From Gemmiger sp. An120 (lineage in GTDB: Bacteria > Bacillota > Clostridia > Oscillospirales > Ruminococcaceae): a DNA stretch of 64,000 nucleotides. Numbering within the stretch: the stretch's first letter is position 1; each line of letters begins with the position of its first letter. The translations under genes and the position numbers were made by a program. Below the pieces are notes generated by a model that searched no databases, had not been told where the DNA came from, and saw only the letters and a program-made list of their open reading frames with translations. The DNA lies in assembly GCF_002160955.1 (NCBI RefSeq), contig NZ_NFLN01000012.1, positions 1 to 64,000 of the forward strand, read 5' to 3'. Shown piece after piece: positions 16,085 to 23,866 of the stretch.

Positions 16085-16981
16085 TTATCGCTCCTCCTTG
16101 CGTTTCGCCCGTTTGCCGGCGGCCTTGGCCGCCAGATTGATCAGCAGGGTCAGCACCAGCAGCACCACCGCCACCGAAAAGGCGTTGTCGTATTTATACC
16201 GTTCCTTGGCGTAGACGTAGAGGGCCACGGTCAGGGTGGCGCCGCTGCTCTTGACAAAGCCGCCGTTGCCGAAGAAATTCTGCATCGAGGTGCTCATGCC
16301 CGCGGTGAAGATCAGCACCGCCGACTCGCCCACGATGCGGCCCACCGCCAGGATGCAGCCGGTCACGATACCGTCCAGCGCGCAGGGCAGCACGATGGTG
16401 CGGATCATATGCCAGCGCCCTGCGCCCAGGCCCGCGGCGCCTTCCCGGTATCCGGCGGGCACCGCTTTCAGGCTTTCCTGGGTGGTGCGGATGATGGTGG
16501 GCAGGGTCATGATCACCAGGGTCAAAGAGCCCGCCAGCAGGGTGGTGCCCAGGTTGCAGAACTGGCAGAACACCAGCATGCCCACCAGGGCGTACAGGAT
16601 GGACGGGATGCCCGCCAGGGTCTCGGTGGCAAACTCGATGGCCTCGGTCAGGCGGCGGTTGGTGGCGTATTCGGTCAGGTAGACCGCCGAGCCCACACCC
16701 AGCGGCAGCACGATCACCAGGGTGACCAGAATTACGTAGATGGTGTTCTGAATGGCGGGCAGGATGCCGTCGGTGCCTTTCAGGATGCTCTCCTGGGTGG
16801 TAAGGAACTCCCAGGACAGCCCGGGCACGCCGCGCCACAAAATATACCCGATCAGGCCCAGCGCCAGCGCGCAGGTGATGGCGGCGCTCAGGTACATGAC
16901 CGCGCGCATGGCCAGATGCCAGGCGCGGCGGCGGCCGCTCAGGCCCCGGGTTTCCAGCGGGGTCGTTGCAGAGGTCTGCAT
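16085..16981 (-). CDS. pstA: phosphate ABC transporter permease PstA
   Basis: A 298-residue permease with six membrane segments. The binding-protein-dependent transport signature appears as [36 protein letters not shown], which docks Pst[49 protein letters not shown] is typical PstA sequence. It pairs with PstC to form the membrane channel; the gene is 7 bp from pstC. Confidence 0.95.
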   Translation of the reverse strand: MQTSATTPLETRGLSGRRRAWHLAMRAVMYLSAAITCALALGLIGYILWRGVPGLSWEFLTTQESILKGTDGILPAIQNTIYVILVTLVIVLPLGVGSAVYLTEYATNRRLTEAIEFATETLAGIPSILYALVGMLVFCQFCNLGTTLLAGSLTLVIMTLPTIIRTTQESLKAVPAGYREGAAGLGAGRWHMIRTIVLPCALDGIVTGCILAVGRIVGESAVLIFTAGMSTSMQNFFGNGGFVKSSGATLTVALYVYAKERYKYDNAFSVAVVLLVLTLLINLAAKAAGKRAKRKEER

Positions 16982-16988
16982 GGTCGTA

Positions 16989-17885
16989 TCACTCCTTGTC
17001 CTTTTTGAGGATCCTGTTCAGCAGCACGTTGATGAGCATGATAAAGACGAACAGCACCAGGCCGATGGAATACAGGGCGTTGCGCTGCAAACTGCCCACG
17101 CTGGCGTAGCTCATCTCGCTGGCGATGGCGGTGGTCAGGAACTTGACGCTCTTGAACAAACCGGGCATGTTGGGGGAGTTGCCGGCCACCATCAGGATGG
17201 CCATGGCCTCGCCGATGGCGCGGCCCACGCCCAGCACCACCGAGGCCGCCACACCGCTGCGGGCGGCGGGCAGGATCACCTTGAAGCTGGTTTCCAGCTC
17301 GGTGGCGCCCAGCGCCAGGGAACCCTCGGTATATTCTTTGGGCACCGCCTTGAGGGCGGTTTCGGACACGCTGATAATGGAGGGCAGGATCATCACCGCC
17401 AGCACCAGGATGGCCGCCAGCAGGCTGTCGCCGGCTTTCAGATCAAAGAGATCCTTGATGGCCGGTACCAGCACCATCATGCCCACCAGGCCGTACACCA
17501 CCGAGGGGATGCCCGCCAGCAGGTCCACCGCGGGGCGCACCGCCGCCGCCAGTTTGGGCGGGGCCACCCGGGCCAGGAACACCGCCGTCAGGATGCCCAC
17601 CGGCACGCCCAGCACGATCGCGCCGCAGGTGCCCCACACCGAGGTGAGGATAAAGGGCAGGATGCCGTAGGCGGGGTCGGTCTTGTTGGTGGAATCCCAC
17701 CGGGTTCCGAACAGGAAATCAAACAGGCCTACTTCCTTGATGGCGGGCAGGCCGCTCAGGATCAGGTACACCGAGATCAGCAGCACAAAGGCGATGGCGA
17801 TGAACCCGCAGACCGTGAAGATCAGCCGCATCGCTCCCTCGATACTGTCTCGGAACGCGCGCTTGCCGCGTGCTTGTGGCTGCAT
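16989..17885 (-). CDS. pstC: phosphate ABC transporter permease PstC
   Basis: A 298-residue permease with six membrane segments; AVPKEYTEGSLALGATELETSFKVILPAARSGVAASVVLGVGRAIGEAMA is the coupling loop and following helix. The FLFGTRWDSTNKTDPAYGILPFILTSVWG block identifies PstC. The ATG at 17885 was chosen for its AAAGG ribosome site; a longer frame reaches into the hairpin between pstS and pstC. This hairpin probably lowers its expression relative to pstS. Confidence 0.95.
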   Translation of the reverse strand: MQPQARGKRAFRDSIEGAMRLIFTVCGFIAIAFVLLISVYLILSGLPAIKEVGLFDFLFGTRWDSTNKTDPAYGILPFILTSVWGTCGAIVLGVPVGILTAVFLARVAPPKLAAAVRPAVDLLAGIPSVVYGLVGMMVLVPAIKDLFDLKAGDSLLAAILVLAVMILPSIISVSETALKAVPKEYTEGSLALGATELETSFKVILPAARSGVAASVVLGVGRAIGEAMAILMVAGNSPNMPGLFKSVKFLTTAIASEMSYASVGSLQRNALYSIGLVLFVFIMLINVLLNRILKKDKE

Positions 17886-17906
17886 AGCTACCAACCTTTC
17901 TGTCGT

Positions 17907-17941
17907 AAAAAGAGGCCCCCGACGGCGCAGCATCGAGGGCC
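17907..17941 (-). terminator. intercistronic terminator-like hairpin, pstS | pstC
   Basis: On the minus strand GGCCCTCGA pairs with TCGGGGGCC (one mismatch) around a 10-nt loop and is followed by TCTTTTT. It lies between pstS and pstC inside a codirectional operon, so it is probably a partial terminator or RNA-end stabiliser that keeps pstS expression above the permease genes. Confidence 0.7.
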
Positions 17942-17963
17942 CGGATTCAAGGGTTTGCCGGGA

Positions 17964-18848
17964 TCAGGCGTTGGCGGAAACAGCGCCCGCAGCGGCGATG
18001 ATGGGGGCGGCCTCAGCGCTCATGGCGTAGTCCAGGAAAGCCTGGGCGGCGGCGCTCAGCTCGGTGCCCTCCTTGGTGACCATCACAAAGGGACGCTGGA
18101 TGGCGTAGCTGCCGTCCTTCACGGTGTCCTCGGTGCACTCCACACCGGCCACCTTCACAGCCTTGACGGTCTCGTCCACAGCGGACAGGGAGGCGTAGCC
18201 GATGGCGTTCTCGTTGCCGGCCACGTTGCCCACCAGGTCACCGGTGCTGCTGTACTCGTTGGTCAGCTGGCAGGCGTCCACCACGCCCACGATCTCCTCG
18301 AAGGCGCCGCGGGTGCCGCTGCCGGCCTCACGGCCGTAGACAGCGATCTCCATGTCTTCGCCGCCCAGCTCGCTCCAGTTGGTGATCTTGCCGGAGAAGA
18401 TATCGGCGATCTGCTCAACAGTCAGGTCTTCCACACCGTTGGCGGGGTTCACGATCACGGCCACGCCGTCCTTGGCCACCACATTGGCCACAGCACCGGC
18501 GGCGGTCTCTTCTTCCTTCAGCTCACGGCTGCTCAGGCCGATGTCGCTGGTGCCGGTCTGGGCGGCTTCGACGCCCGCGCCGGAACCGGTGCCGCTGTAG
18601 TTGACGGTCACATCGGGGTACATTTCCTTGAAGGCCTCGCCCAGGGCCAGCACCACGCTCTCCATGGAGGTAGAACCGGACACATTGACCACGCCGCTCA
18701 CGCTCTCCTCAGCGGGCTCGGAAGCGGGGGTGGAGGCGGAAGAGCTCTCCTCGGCGGGAGCCTGAGAAGAAGAGCTGCTGGCACCGCAGGCGGTCAGCAG
18801 ACCCAGCGCCAGAACCAGCGCCAGAACGATAGCAAGAATCTTTTTCAT
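17964..18848 (-). CDS. pstS: phosphate-binding lipoprotein PstS
   Basis: A 294-residue extracellular phosphate receptor. The signal peptide MKKILAIVLALVLALGLLTAC ends in a lipobox LTAC, followed by a Ser/Pro/Glu-rich tether (residues ~25-50). VNVSGSTSMESV, YSGTGSGAGVEAAQTGTSDIGLSSRELK, and GREAGSGTRGAFEE are the phosphate-contact loops of the PBP-like fold. ATG 18848 was preferred over a GTG four codons upstream that sits on the ribosome site. First gene of pstSCAB-phoU; the promoter region carries repeats and a palindrome. Confidence 0.97.
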   Translation of the reverse strand: MKKILAIVLALVLALGLLTACGASSSSSQAPAEESSSASTPASEPAEESVSGVVNVSGSTSMESVVLALGEAFKEMYPDVTVNYSGTGSGAGVEAAQTGTSDIGLSSRELKEEETAAGAVANVVAKDGVAVIVNPANGVEDLTVEQIADIFSGKITNWSELGGEDMEIAVYGREAGSGTRGAFEEIVGVVDACQLTNEYSSTGDLVGNVAGNENAIGYASLSAVDETVKAVKVAGVECTEDTVKDGSYAIQRPFVMVTKEGTELSAAAQAFLDYAMSAEAAPIIAAAGAVSANA

Positions 18849-18925
18849 GTTGAATGACACTCCTTTTTCGCGTCAGTCGGCCGGGACCACCCGGCCTCAT
18901 TTTCCCTTTTTTCAAGGCTGGCGTT

Positions 18926-19032
18926 ATTGTAGCACGGCCCCGCGGGGCGGTGCTATCAACCATTCGCATGATTTGCGTAAAGTCCCGGTGCAAAATGTAA
19001 AGTCCATGCCAAAAGGTAAAGTTTAGGTAAAC
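18926..19032 (-). promoter_or_regulatory. pstS promoter with CTTTAC direct repeats and palindrome
   Basis: Read on the minus strand: a -10 TACAAT at 18931-18926. Next to it is a 26-bp palindrome (18930-18955, arms TAGCAC and GTGCTA around a GC core) occupying the spacer. TTGATA, at the far edge, would be 22 bp from the -10. Further upstream, ACTTTAC occurs three times (starts 19022, 19003, 18983 on the minus strand; spacing 19 and 20), with GTTTAC 11 bp beyond. The helical phasing suggests a response-regulator box of the PhoB/PhoP type. Confidence 0.6.
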
Positions 19033-19035
19033 GCA

Positions 19036-19070
19036 GCAGGACCGGACGGGGCAACCCCGTCCGGTCCTGC
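19036..19070. terminator. strong hairpin between FUSC gene and pst promoter
   Basis: GCAGGACCGGACGGGG pairs perfectly with CCCCGTCCGGTCCTGC around a 3-nt loop. It is 19 bp past the FUSC stop on the minus strand. The minus-side tail (TGCGTTTACC) has only three T, so termination may be incomplete. Confidence 0.7.
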
Positions 19071-19089
19071 GTCTTCTTATATATAGGGA

Positions 19090-19659
19090 TCAGTTGTCCT
19101 CCTCGGGCAGGCCCTCCCCGTCCGGCCTGACCGGCAGGCCCAGCCGCAGGGCGGCGGCCCGCCGACAGCGCACCAGCCGCTGGCGGGGCAGCAGCCAGTT
19201 GATCAGCAGCGCCATGGCCACCCCCACGCCGGTGTCCAGCATGCGGTTCAGGGAATACTCCACATAGGTCTCGGGCGGGGTATTGTACAGAATGATGCAC
19301 AGCACCACCCCGCCGGGCTGCACCGCGCCCACCCAGAAACACTGGCTCAGAAAAATCAGCAGCAATACCCCCGCAAAGAGCAGTGCCGCCAGCAGCAGCT
19401 GGCTGTCCCGCGCAGGGCAGATGCGCAGATACAGCCAGAACAGCCCCATGCCGATAAACCCGCCGATCACGGTGCCGAACAGGCGGTTGCCGCCGTGCAG
19501 GCGGCTGCCGGGCATATCGGGGCCCAGCCCGAAGATGGCGCCAATGCAGGCAAAGGTGGGGTTGCGGTCGATCAGGGCGTAGCCCAGCGCGCAGAGCACC
19601 GCGGCCAGGGCGGTTTTCAGGCTGCGCAGCCCCACATGGGGGCGAAAACCGGATGACAT
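19090..19659 (-). CDS. FUSC / aromatic acid exporter family membrane protein
   Basis: A 189-residue membrane protein with about four to five hydrophobic segments. HVGLRSLKTALAAVLCALGYALI, PTFACIGAIFGLGPDMPGSRLHGGNRLFGTVIGGFIGMGLFWLY and RMLDTGVGVAMALLINWLLPR match the ArAE/DUF939 branch of the FUSC superfamily. It is only the membrane half; the C-terminal soluble domain of longer members is missing, which is normal for short family members. The ribosome site GAGGAGGAG precedes the ATG. It diverges from the histidine kinase gene and lies upstream of pstS on the same strand. Confidence 0.82.
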   Translation of the reverse strand: MSSGFRPHVGLRSLKTALAAVLCALGYALIDRNPTFACIGAIFGLGPDMPGSRLHGGNRLFGTVIGGFIGMGLFWLYLRICPARDSQLLLAALLFAGVLLLIFLSQCFWVGAVQPGGVVLCIILYNTPPETYVEYSLNRMLDTGVGVAMALLINWLLPRQRLVRCRRAAALRLGLPVRPDGEGLPEEDN

Positions 19660-19740
19660 GAAATAAACTCCTCCTCACAAACACTCGTTTGTTCCACAGG
19701 CGATTATACCCGCCGGCGGGCCGCCTGGCAAGGGTTTTTC

Positions 19741-19769
19741 TTGTATGGGCCGGTGTACTGTGTTACAAT
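19741..19769 (+). promoter_or_regulatory. promoter of hybrid histidine kinase gene
   Basis: TTGTAT at 19741-19746, 17 bp, TACAAT at 19764-19769, about 40 bp before the ATG. Confidence 0.7.
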
Positions 19770-19808
19770 AAAGCGGGCCCCACAGCCCGGAAAGCGAGGA
19801 ATCCCGCC

Positions 19809-22328
19809 ATGAAAGTATCCCGGCGCACCCGCACCCGCAGGGTGCTGTACAATATGCGGTTCAGCCTGATCCTGCTGGCCGCCTTTGTGTTTTTGTCCCT
19901 GTTCAGCATCTTTCTGCTGCGCACTTCCCTGCTGGAAAGCGCCCAGGAGACCGGCACCGCCCTGGCCCGCAGCTACGCCATGGAGGAGCAGAACAACCTG
20001 ACGGTGTACGAGACGCTGCTGTCGCTGGGCAGCCAGTATCTGGAAGCCAAAGTGGAGGCCGGCGCCACCGACGAGGAACTGCGCGACTGGCTGGCCACCT
20101 ATTTCCAGAACATCACCCAGGTGCTGGGCAAAGAGGTGGTGGATCCCTACGCGGTGGTGGCGGGCCATATTGTGGCGGCCAATCCCTGGGACGGGGATGA
20201 GGATTACGACTACTCGGTCACCGACTGGTACCAGGCGGCCCTGGAGGCGGACGGGGATATCGTGGTGACCGACTCCTATGTGGACGCGATCTCGGGCAAC
20301 TCGGTGGTGACGCTGGCGCAGAAATGCGGCCGCAGCAACACGGTGGTGGCCTTTGACGTATTCCCGGACAATTTCAAACTGCACGACAAACTGCTGGATC
20401 TGCCGGAGGGCGGTTCCTATTATCTGTGTGACCGGCAGGGCACCCTGCTGTATTACCAGACCCCGTCGGATCTGTCCCGGGATACCCTGCAAAGCTTTTT
20501 ATACAGCATCTTTGACGATCTGTCCGCGGGCGTGCTGGACCCGGCGGACGCCTTTATCGACGCGCCGGACGGTACCCGGCAGGTGGTATATTACGCCACC
20601 TTCAGCAGCGGCTGGATCTCGGTGGTGACCCTGCCGGCCCAGACCATTCTGGCGGACCTGAACGTGGTGATCCGCAGTTTCGCCATTGCGATTTTGCTGT
20701 TCCTGGCAGGTTCTTTCTTCATGCTGTGGCGGGATTTCTCGCTGAATCAGCGGATCGAGCGCACCAACGAGACGGTGCGGGTGCTGGGCAACAGCTATTT
20801 CTCCCTGTACCGGATCAACTGCCTGACCGGCAGCTACGAGGTGATCAAGGGGTCCGGCCATGTGCGCAGCCGGCTGGAACCGGACGGCGCCTACCCGGCC
20901 CTTCTCTCCACCCTGGCGGAGGTGATCGAACCGGACGCCCGGGCGGAGTTTACCGAATGCTTCTCGCTGGAGAATATCCGCAAAAAGGCCAAGCGGGAAC
21001 GGGATTTCGGCGGGGATTTCCTGCGCCTGTTCAACGGGGAGTTCCGCTGGGTAAGTGTGCGGGCCCTGGCGGACGACAGCCTGGCCCCCGGCGAGGTGGT
21101 GCTCTGCTTCAAGGAAGTGGACCGGGAAAAGCGGCAGGAGATCCAGCGCCGGGCGCTGCTGGAGGACGCGCTGGCCCAGGCCCGCAAGAGCACCCAGGCC
21201 AAGACGGCGTTCTTCAGCCATATGTCCCATGACATGCGCACCCCGCTGAACGCGGTGATCGGTCTGACCGAGCTGGCCGAGACCCAGCCGGGCAATCCCC
21301 CGGCGACCCGGGATTACCTGGCAAAGATCGCGGTATCGGGGCGGCAGCTGCTGGGGCTGATCAACGATATTCTGGAACTGAGCCGGATCGAGAGCGGCGC
21401 GCTGACCCTGAATCCCGCGGATTTTGATCTGAGCACCCATCTGCAGGAATGGGCCGGGCCGTTCCAGGCGCAGGCCCAGCGAGAGGGCAAGCAGTTCGAG
21501 GTGGTATGCGAGCTGCGGGATTCCCGGGTACGGGGGGACGCGTTCCGGATCGGGCAGATTCTGAACAACCTGCTGTCCAATGCGTTCAAGTTCACCCCGG
21601 CGGGGGGCACGGTGCGGCTGCAGCTGCGGCAGGTGGACCCGCAGCCCCATCCCAAGTACCAGATTCTGGTACAGGATACCGGCTGCGGCATGACCGAGGA
21701 CTTCCTGGCCCGGATCTTTGAGCCCTACGCCCAGGAGACCCGCAGCGGCGCGGCGCAGGCAGGTACCGGGCTGGGCATGCCAATCGTGAAGAGCCTGGTG
21801 GAGCAGATGGCGGGCACCATCACGGTGACCAGCCGGGTGGGCGAAGGCAGCACCTTTACGGTGACCCTGCCGCTGGAATGCGCCGAAAGCCAGCCGGAAA
21901 CCGCCCCCACGGAAGCCCAAACCGCCGATCCGGCCACCGGACTGGCGGGGCTGCGGCTGATGCTGGTGGACGACAACGAGCTGAACCGGGAGATCGGCCA
22001 GGCGTTGCTGGAGCAATACGGCGCCCAGGTGACCACAGCCTTTGACGGCCAGGACGCGGTGGAGCAGTTCGCGGCCAGCGCGCCGGGCAGTTTTGACGCG
22101 ATTCTGATGGATATGCAGATGCCCCGGCTGGACGGCTGCGGCGCGGCTCGGGCCATCCGGGCGCTGGAACGGCCGGACGCGGCCACGGTGCCCATCGTGG
22201 CGGTGACCGCCAACGCCTTTGCGGAGGATATCGCCCAGACCACCGAGGCGGGCATGAACGCCCACGTGCCCAAACCCATCGACTACGCCGTCCTCACCGC
22301 CACCCTCCATCGCCTGCTGGGACGATGA
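19809..22328 (+). CDS. hybrid sensor histidine kinase/response regulator
   Basis: An 839-residue membrane sensor. TM1 is at residues ~17-37; an extracellular sensing region of Cache type follows to about 285; TM2 (SFAIAILLFLAGSFFMLW) is near 290-307; then a PAS-like region (NSYFSLYRINCLTGSYEVIKGSG). The HisKA domain is FFSHMSHDMRTPLNAVIG with phospho-acceptor H474. The ATPase domain shows NNLLSNAFKFTP, DTGCGMTEDFLARIFEPYAQ and GTGLGMPIVKSL. A C-terminal receiver domain carries LVDDNELNREI and D768 in ILMDMQMPRLDG. There is no output domain or adjacent regulator gene, so phosphotransfer to a distant partner is expected. ATG 19809 follows GCGAGGA. Confidence 0.92.
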   Translation: MKVSRRTRTRRVLYNMRFSLILLAAFVFLSLFSIFLLRTSLLESAQETGTALARSYAMEEQNNLTVYETLLSLGSQYLEAKVEAGATDEELRDWLATYFQNITQVLGKEVVDPYAVVAGHIVAANPWDGDEDYDYSVTDWYQAALEADGDIVVTDSYVDAISGNSVVTLAQKCGRSNTVVAFDVFPDNFKLHDKLLDLPEGGSYYLCDRQGTLLYYQTPSDLSRDTLQSFLYSIFDDLSAGVLDPADAFIDAPDGTRQVVYYATFSSGWISVVTLPAQTILADLNVVIRSFAIAILLFLAGSFFMLWRDFSLNQRIERTNETVRVLGNSYFSLYRINCLTGSYEVIKGSGHVRSRLEPDGAYPALLSTLAEVIEPDARAEFTECFSLENIRKKAKRERDFGGDFLRLFNGEFRWVSVRALADDSLAPGEVVLCFKEVDREKRQEIQRRALLEDALAQARKSTQAKTAFFSHMSHDMRTPLNAVIGLTELAETQPGNPPATRDYLAKIAVSGRQLLGLINDILELSRIESGALTLNPADFDLSTHLQEWAGPFQAQAQREGKQFEVVCELRDSRVRGDAFRIGQILNNLLSNAFKFTPAGGTVRLQLRQVDPQPHPKYQILVQDTGCGMTEDFLARIFEPYAQETRSGAAQAGTGLGMPIVKSLVEQMAGTITVTSRVGEGSTFTVTLPLECAESQPETAPTEAQTADPATGLAGLRLMLVDDNELNREIGQALLEQYGAQVTTAFDGQDAVEQFAASAPGSFDAILMDMQMPRLDGCGAARAIRALERPDAATVPIVAVTANAFAEDIAQTTEAGMNAHVPKPIDYAVLTATLHRLLGR

Positions 22329-22337
22329 GAAGCAATT

Positions 22338-22535
22338 ATGGGGGGATAGAACCTATCCCCCCATGCCCCCCGGAAACAAGGGCCGGAATACTCCGGCCCC
22401 GGGGAAAAGAATAGAACAAGGCCCGCGCCGACCGTTTCTGGTTTGCGCGGGCCTTGTTCTATATTGAATTTCCCTATGGCCGAATGTATTCGGCCATGAT
22501 TTCCGGGGGTCTGGGGGATATGTTATATCCCCCAG
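22338..22535. repeat. five-hairpin convergent intergenic repeat, copy 3
   Basis: The outer left hairpin ATGGGGGGATAG/CTATCCCCCCAT (22338-22364) is the complement of the right arm of copies 1 and 2. Next come GGGCCGGA/TCCGGCCC (22380-22399), a central terminator (22411-22462), ATGGCCGAA/TTCGGCCAT (22476-22497) and a G5 hairpin CTGGGGGATAT/ATATCCCCCAG (22511-22535). Relative to copies 1 and 2, the G6 and G5 ends are swapped, so the element sits in the opposite orientation. It fills the gap between the kinase gene and the convergent glycerate kinase gene. Confidence 0.9.
22411..22462. terminator. bidirectional terminator inside repeat copy 3
   Basis: ATAGAACAAGGCCCGCGC pairs perfectly with GCGCGGGCCTTGTTCTAT, an 18-bp stem around a 16-nt loop. 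It is the most complete of the three central terminators. Confidence 0.85.
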
Positions 22536-22546
22536 ATTCGCTCCCT

Positions 22547-23785
22547 TTACTGCCTGTCCAGCAGCAGCACGGTCAGGTCATTGACGTTGGTGCCGGTCGG
22601 GCCGGTGATGATCAGGCCGTTCACGGCGGCCAGGGCATGGTAAGCGTCGTTGTCGGCCAGGGTGGCGGGCACATCCCAGCCGGCGGCGGCCAGCGCCGCC
22701 AGGGACTCCTGGTCGCAATACCCGCCGGCGGCGTCGGTGGGTCCGTCGGTTCCGTCCGAACCCACACTGAACACCGCCGCCCGGTCCAGCCCCGCCAGCA
22801 GCGGCGCCGCCGCCAGGGCAATCTCCTGATTCCGGCCGCCCAGGCCCTTGCCGGTCAGCTGCACCACCGTTTCGCCGCCCGCGATAAACGCCAGCGACTT
22901 CTGTGTATCGTTGTGGGTGCGGGCGATCGCCCCCAGGAAACTGCCCGCGTCCCGGGCGGTGCAGCACAGCTGATCGGTCAGCACCACCGGCTCATAGCCC
23001 AGTTCCCGGCAGGCTTTCTCGGCCGCGGCGCACAGCTGCCGCACGCTGCCGGTGATCTGCGTCTCCACATTGTCCAGTTCCTTCGGGGTCTCCTGCTCCA
23101 GCAGCGCCCGGGCCTCGTCGCTCAGCCGCAGGCCGTACCGCTCCACGATCGCCGCCGCCTGGGCGCAGGTGGAGGAATCCGGATAGGCCGGGCCGGAGGC
23201 AATCATGTCCAGCGGATCCCCGATAATATCGCTCAGCACCACCGAGAACACCTTCGCCGGACGGCACAGCCGGGCAAACCGCCCGCCCTTTACCGCGCTC
23301 AGCCGCTTGCGCAGGGTGTTGATCTCCACGATCGAGGCCCCGCAGCCCAGCAGCTGCCGGGTGATGTCTTCCAGCTGCTCGGCGGGGATCAGCGGCTTTT
23401 CAAACAGCGCCGACCCGCCGCCGGACAAAAGAAACAGCACCGTGTCCTGTTCGGTTAGCCCGCTCACCAGGTCGATGGCTTTCTGGGTGGCCGCGAAAGA
23501 GTTCTCATCCGGCACCGGATGGCCCGCCTCGCAGCATTCCACCCCCGGGATGGGGCCTTTCACGTGGCCATATTTGGTCACCACAATGCCCGCGTCCAGC
23601 CGCTCGCCCAGGATACCGCAGGCGGCCGCGGCCATCTGCCAGGCGGCCTTGCCCGCCGCCACCAGCACCAGCCGTCCGGGCCCAAAGTCCCGGCCCTCCA
23701 GCGCCCGTTTCACCGCCGCATCCGGCAGCGCGGCGGCCAGCGCCGCCTGTACGATTTTGTCCGCGTCCTCGCGAATCTTGCTCAT
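22547..23785 (-). CDS. glycerate 2-kinase (MOFRL family)
   Basis: A 412-residue MOFRL-family (DUF4147 + MOFRL) glycerate kinase that would phosphorylate D-glycerate to 2-phosphoglycerate, entering lower glycolysis. LVLVAAGKAAWQMA, GGHPVPDENS-type AGHPVPDENSFAAT, FLLSGGGSALFEKP, LRKRLSAVKGGRFA and VLSDIIGDPLDMIASGP lie in the N-terminal domain; GGETVVQLTGKGLGGRNQEIALAAA and VGSDGTDGPTDAAGG in the MOFRL domain. All catalytic-type glycine loops are intact. Downstream of the GntP permease in the same unit, separated by a terminator-like hairpin. Confidence 0.93.
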   Translation of the reverse strand: MSKIREDADKIVQAALAAALPDAAVKRALEGRDFGPGRLVLVAAGKAAWQMAAAACGILGERLDAGIVVTKYGHVKGPIPGVECCEAGHPVPDENSFAATQKAIDLVSGLTEQDTVLFLLSGGGSALFEKPLIPAEQLEDITRQLLGCGASIVEINTLRKRLSAVKGGRFARLCRPAKVFSVVLSDIIGDPLDMIASGPAYPDSSTCAQAAAIVERYGLRLSDEARALLEQETPKELDNVETQITGSVRQLCAAAEKACRELGYEPVVLTDQLCCTARDAGSFLGAIARTHNDTQKSLAFIAGGETVVQLTGKGLGGRNQEIALAAAPLLAGLDRAAVFSVGSDGTDGPTDAAGGYCDQESLAALAAAGWDVPATLADNDAYHALAAVNGLIITGPTGTNVNDLTVLLLDRQ

Positions 23786-23811
23786 GGCTTGTTACCTCCG
23801 GGATCAGAATG

Positions 23812-23851
23812 AAAAACCGGCGGCGCGGCAACCCAAAAGCCGCGCCGCCGG
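23812..23851 (-). terminator. intercistronic terminator-like hairpin, gntP | glycerate kinase
   Basis: On the minus strand CCGGCGGCGCGGC pairs perfectly with GCCGCGCCGCCGG around a 9-nt loop, followed by TTTTTC. It lies 16 bp past the gntP stop and about 27 bp before the kinase start. There is no room for a separate promoter, so the kinase depends on readthrough or RNA processing. Confidence 0.75.
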
Positions 23852-23866
23852 GCGTTTACGGAACGA

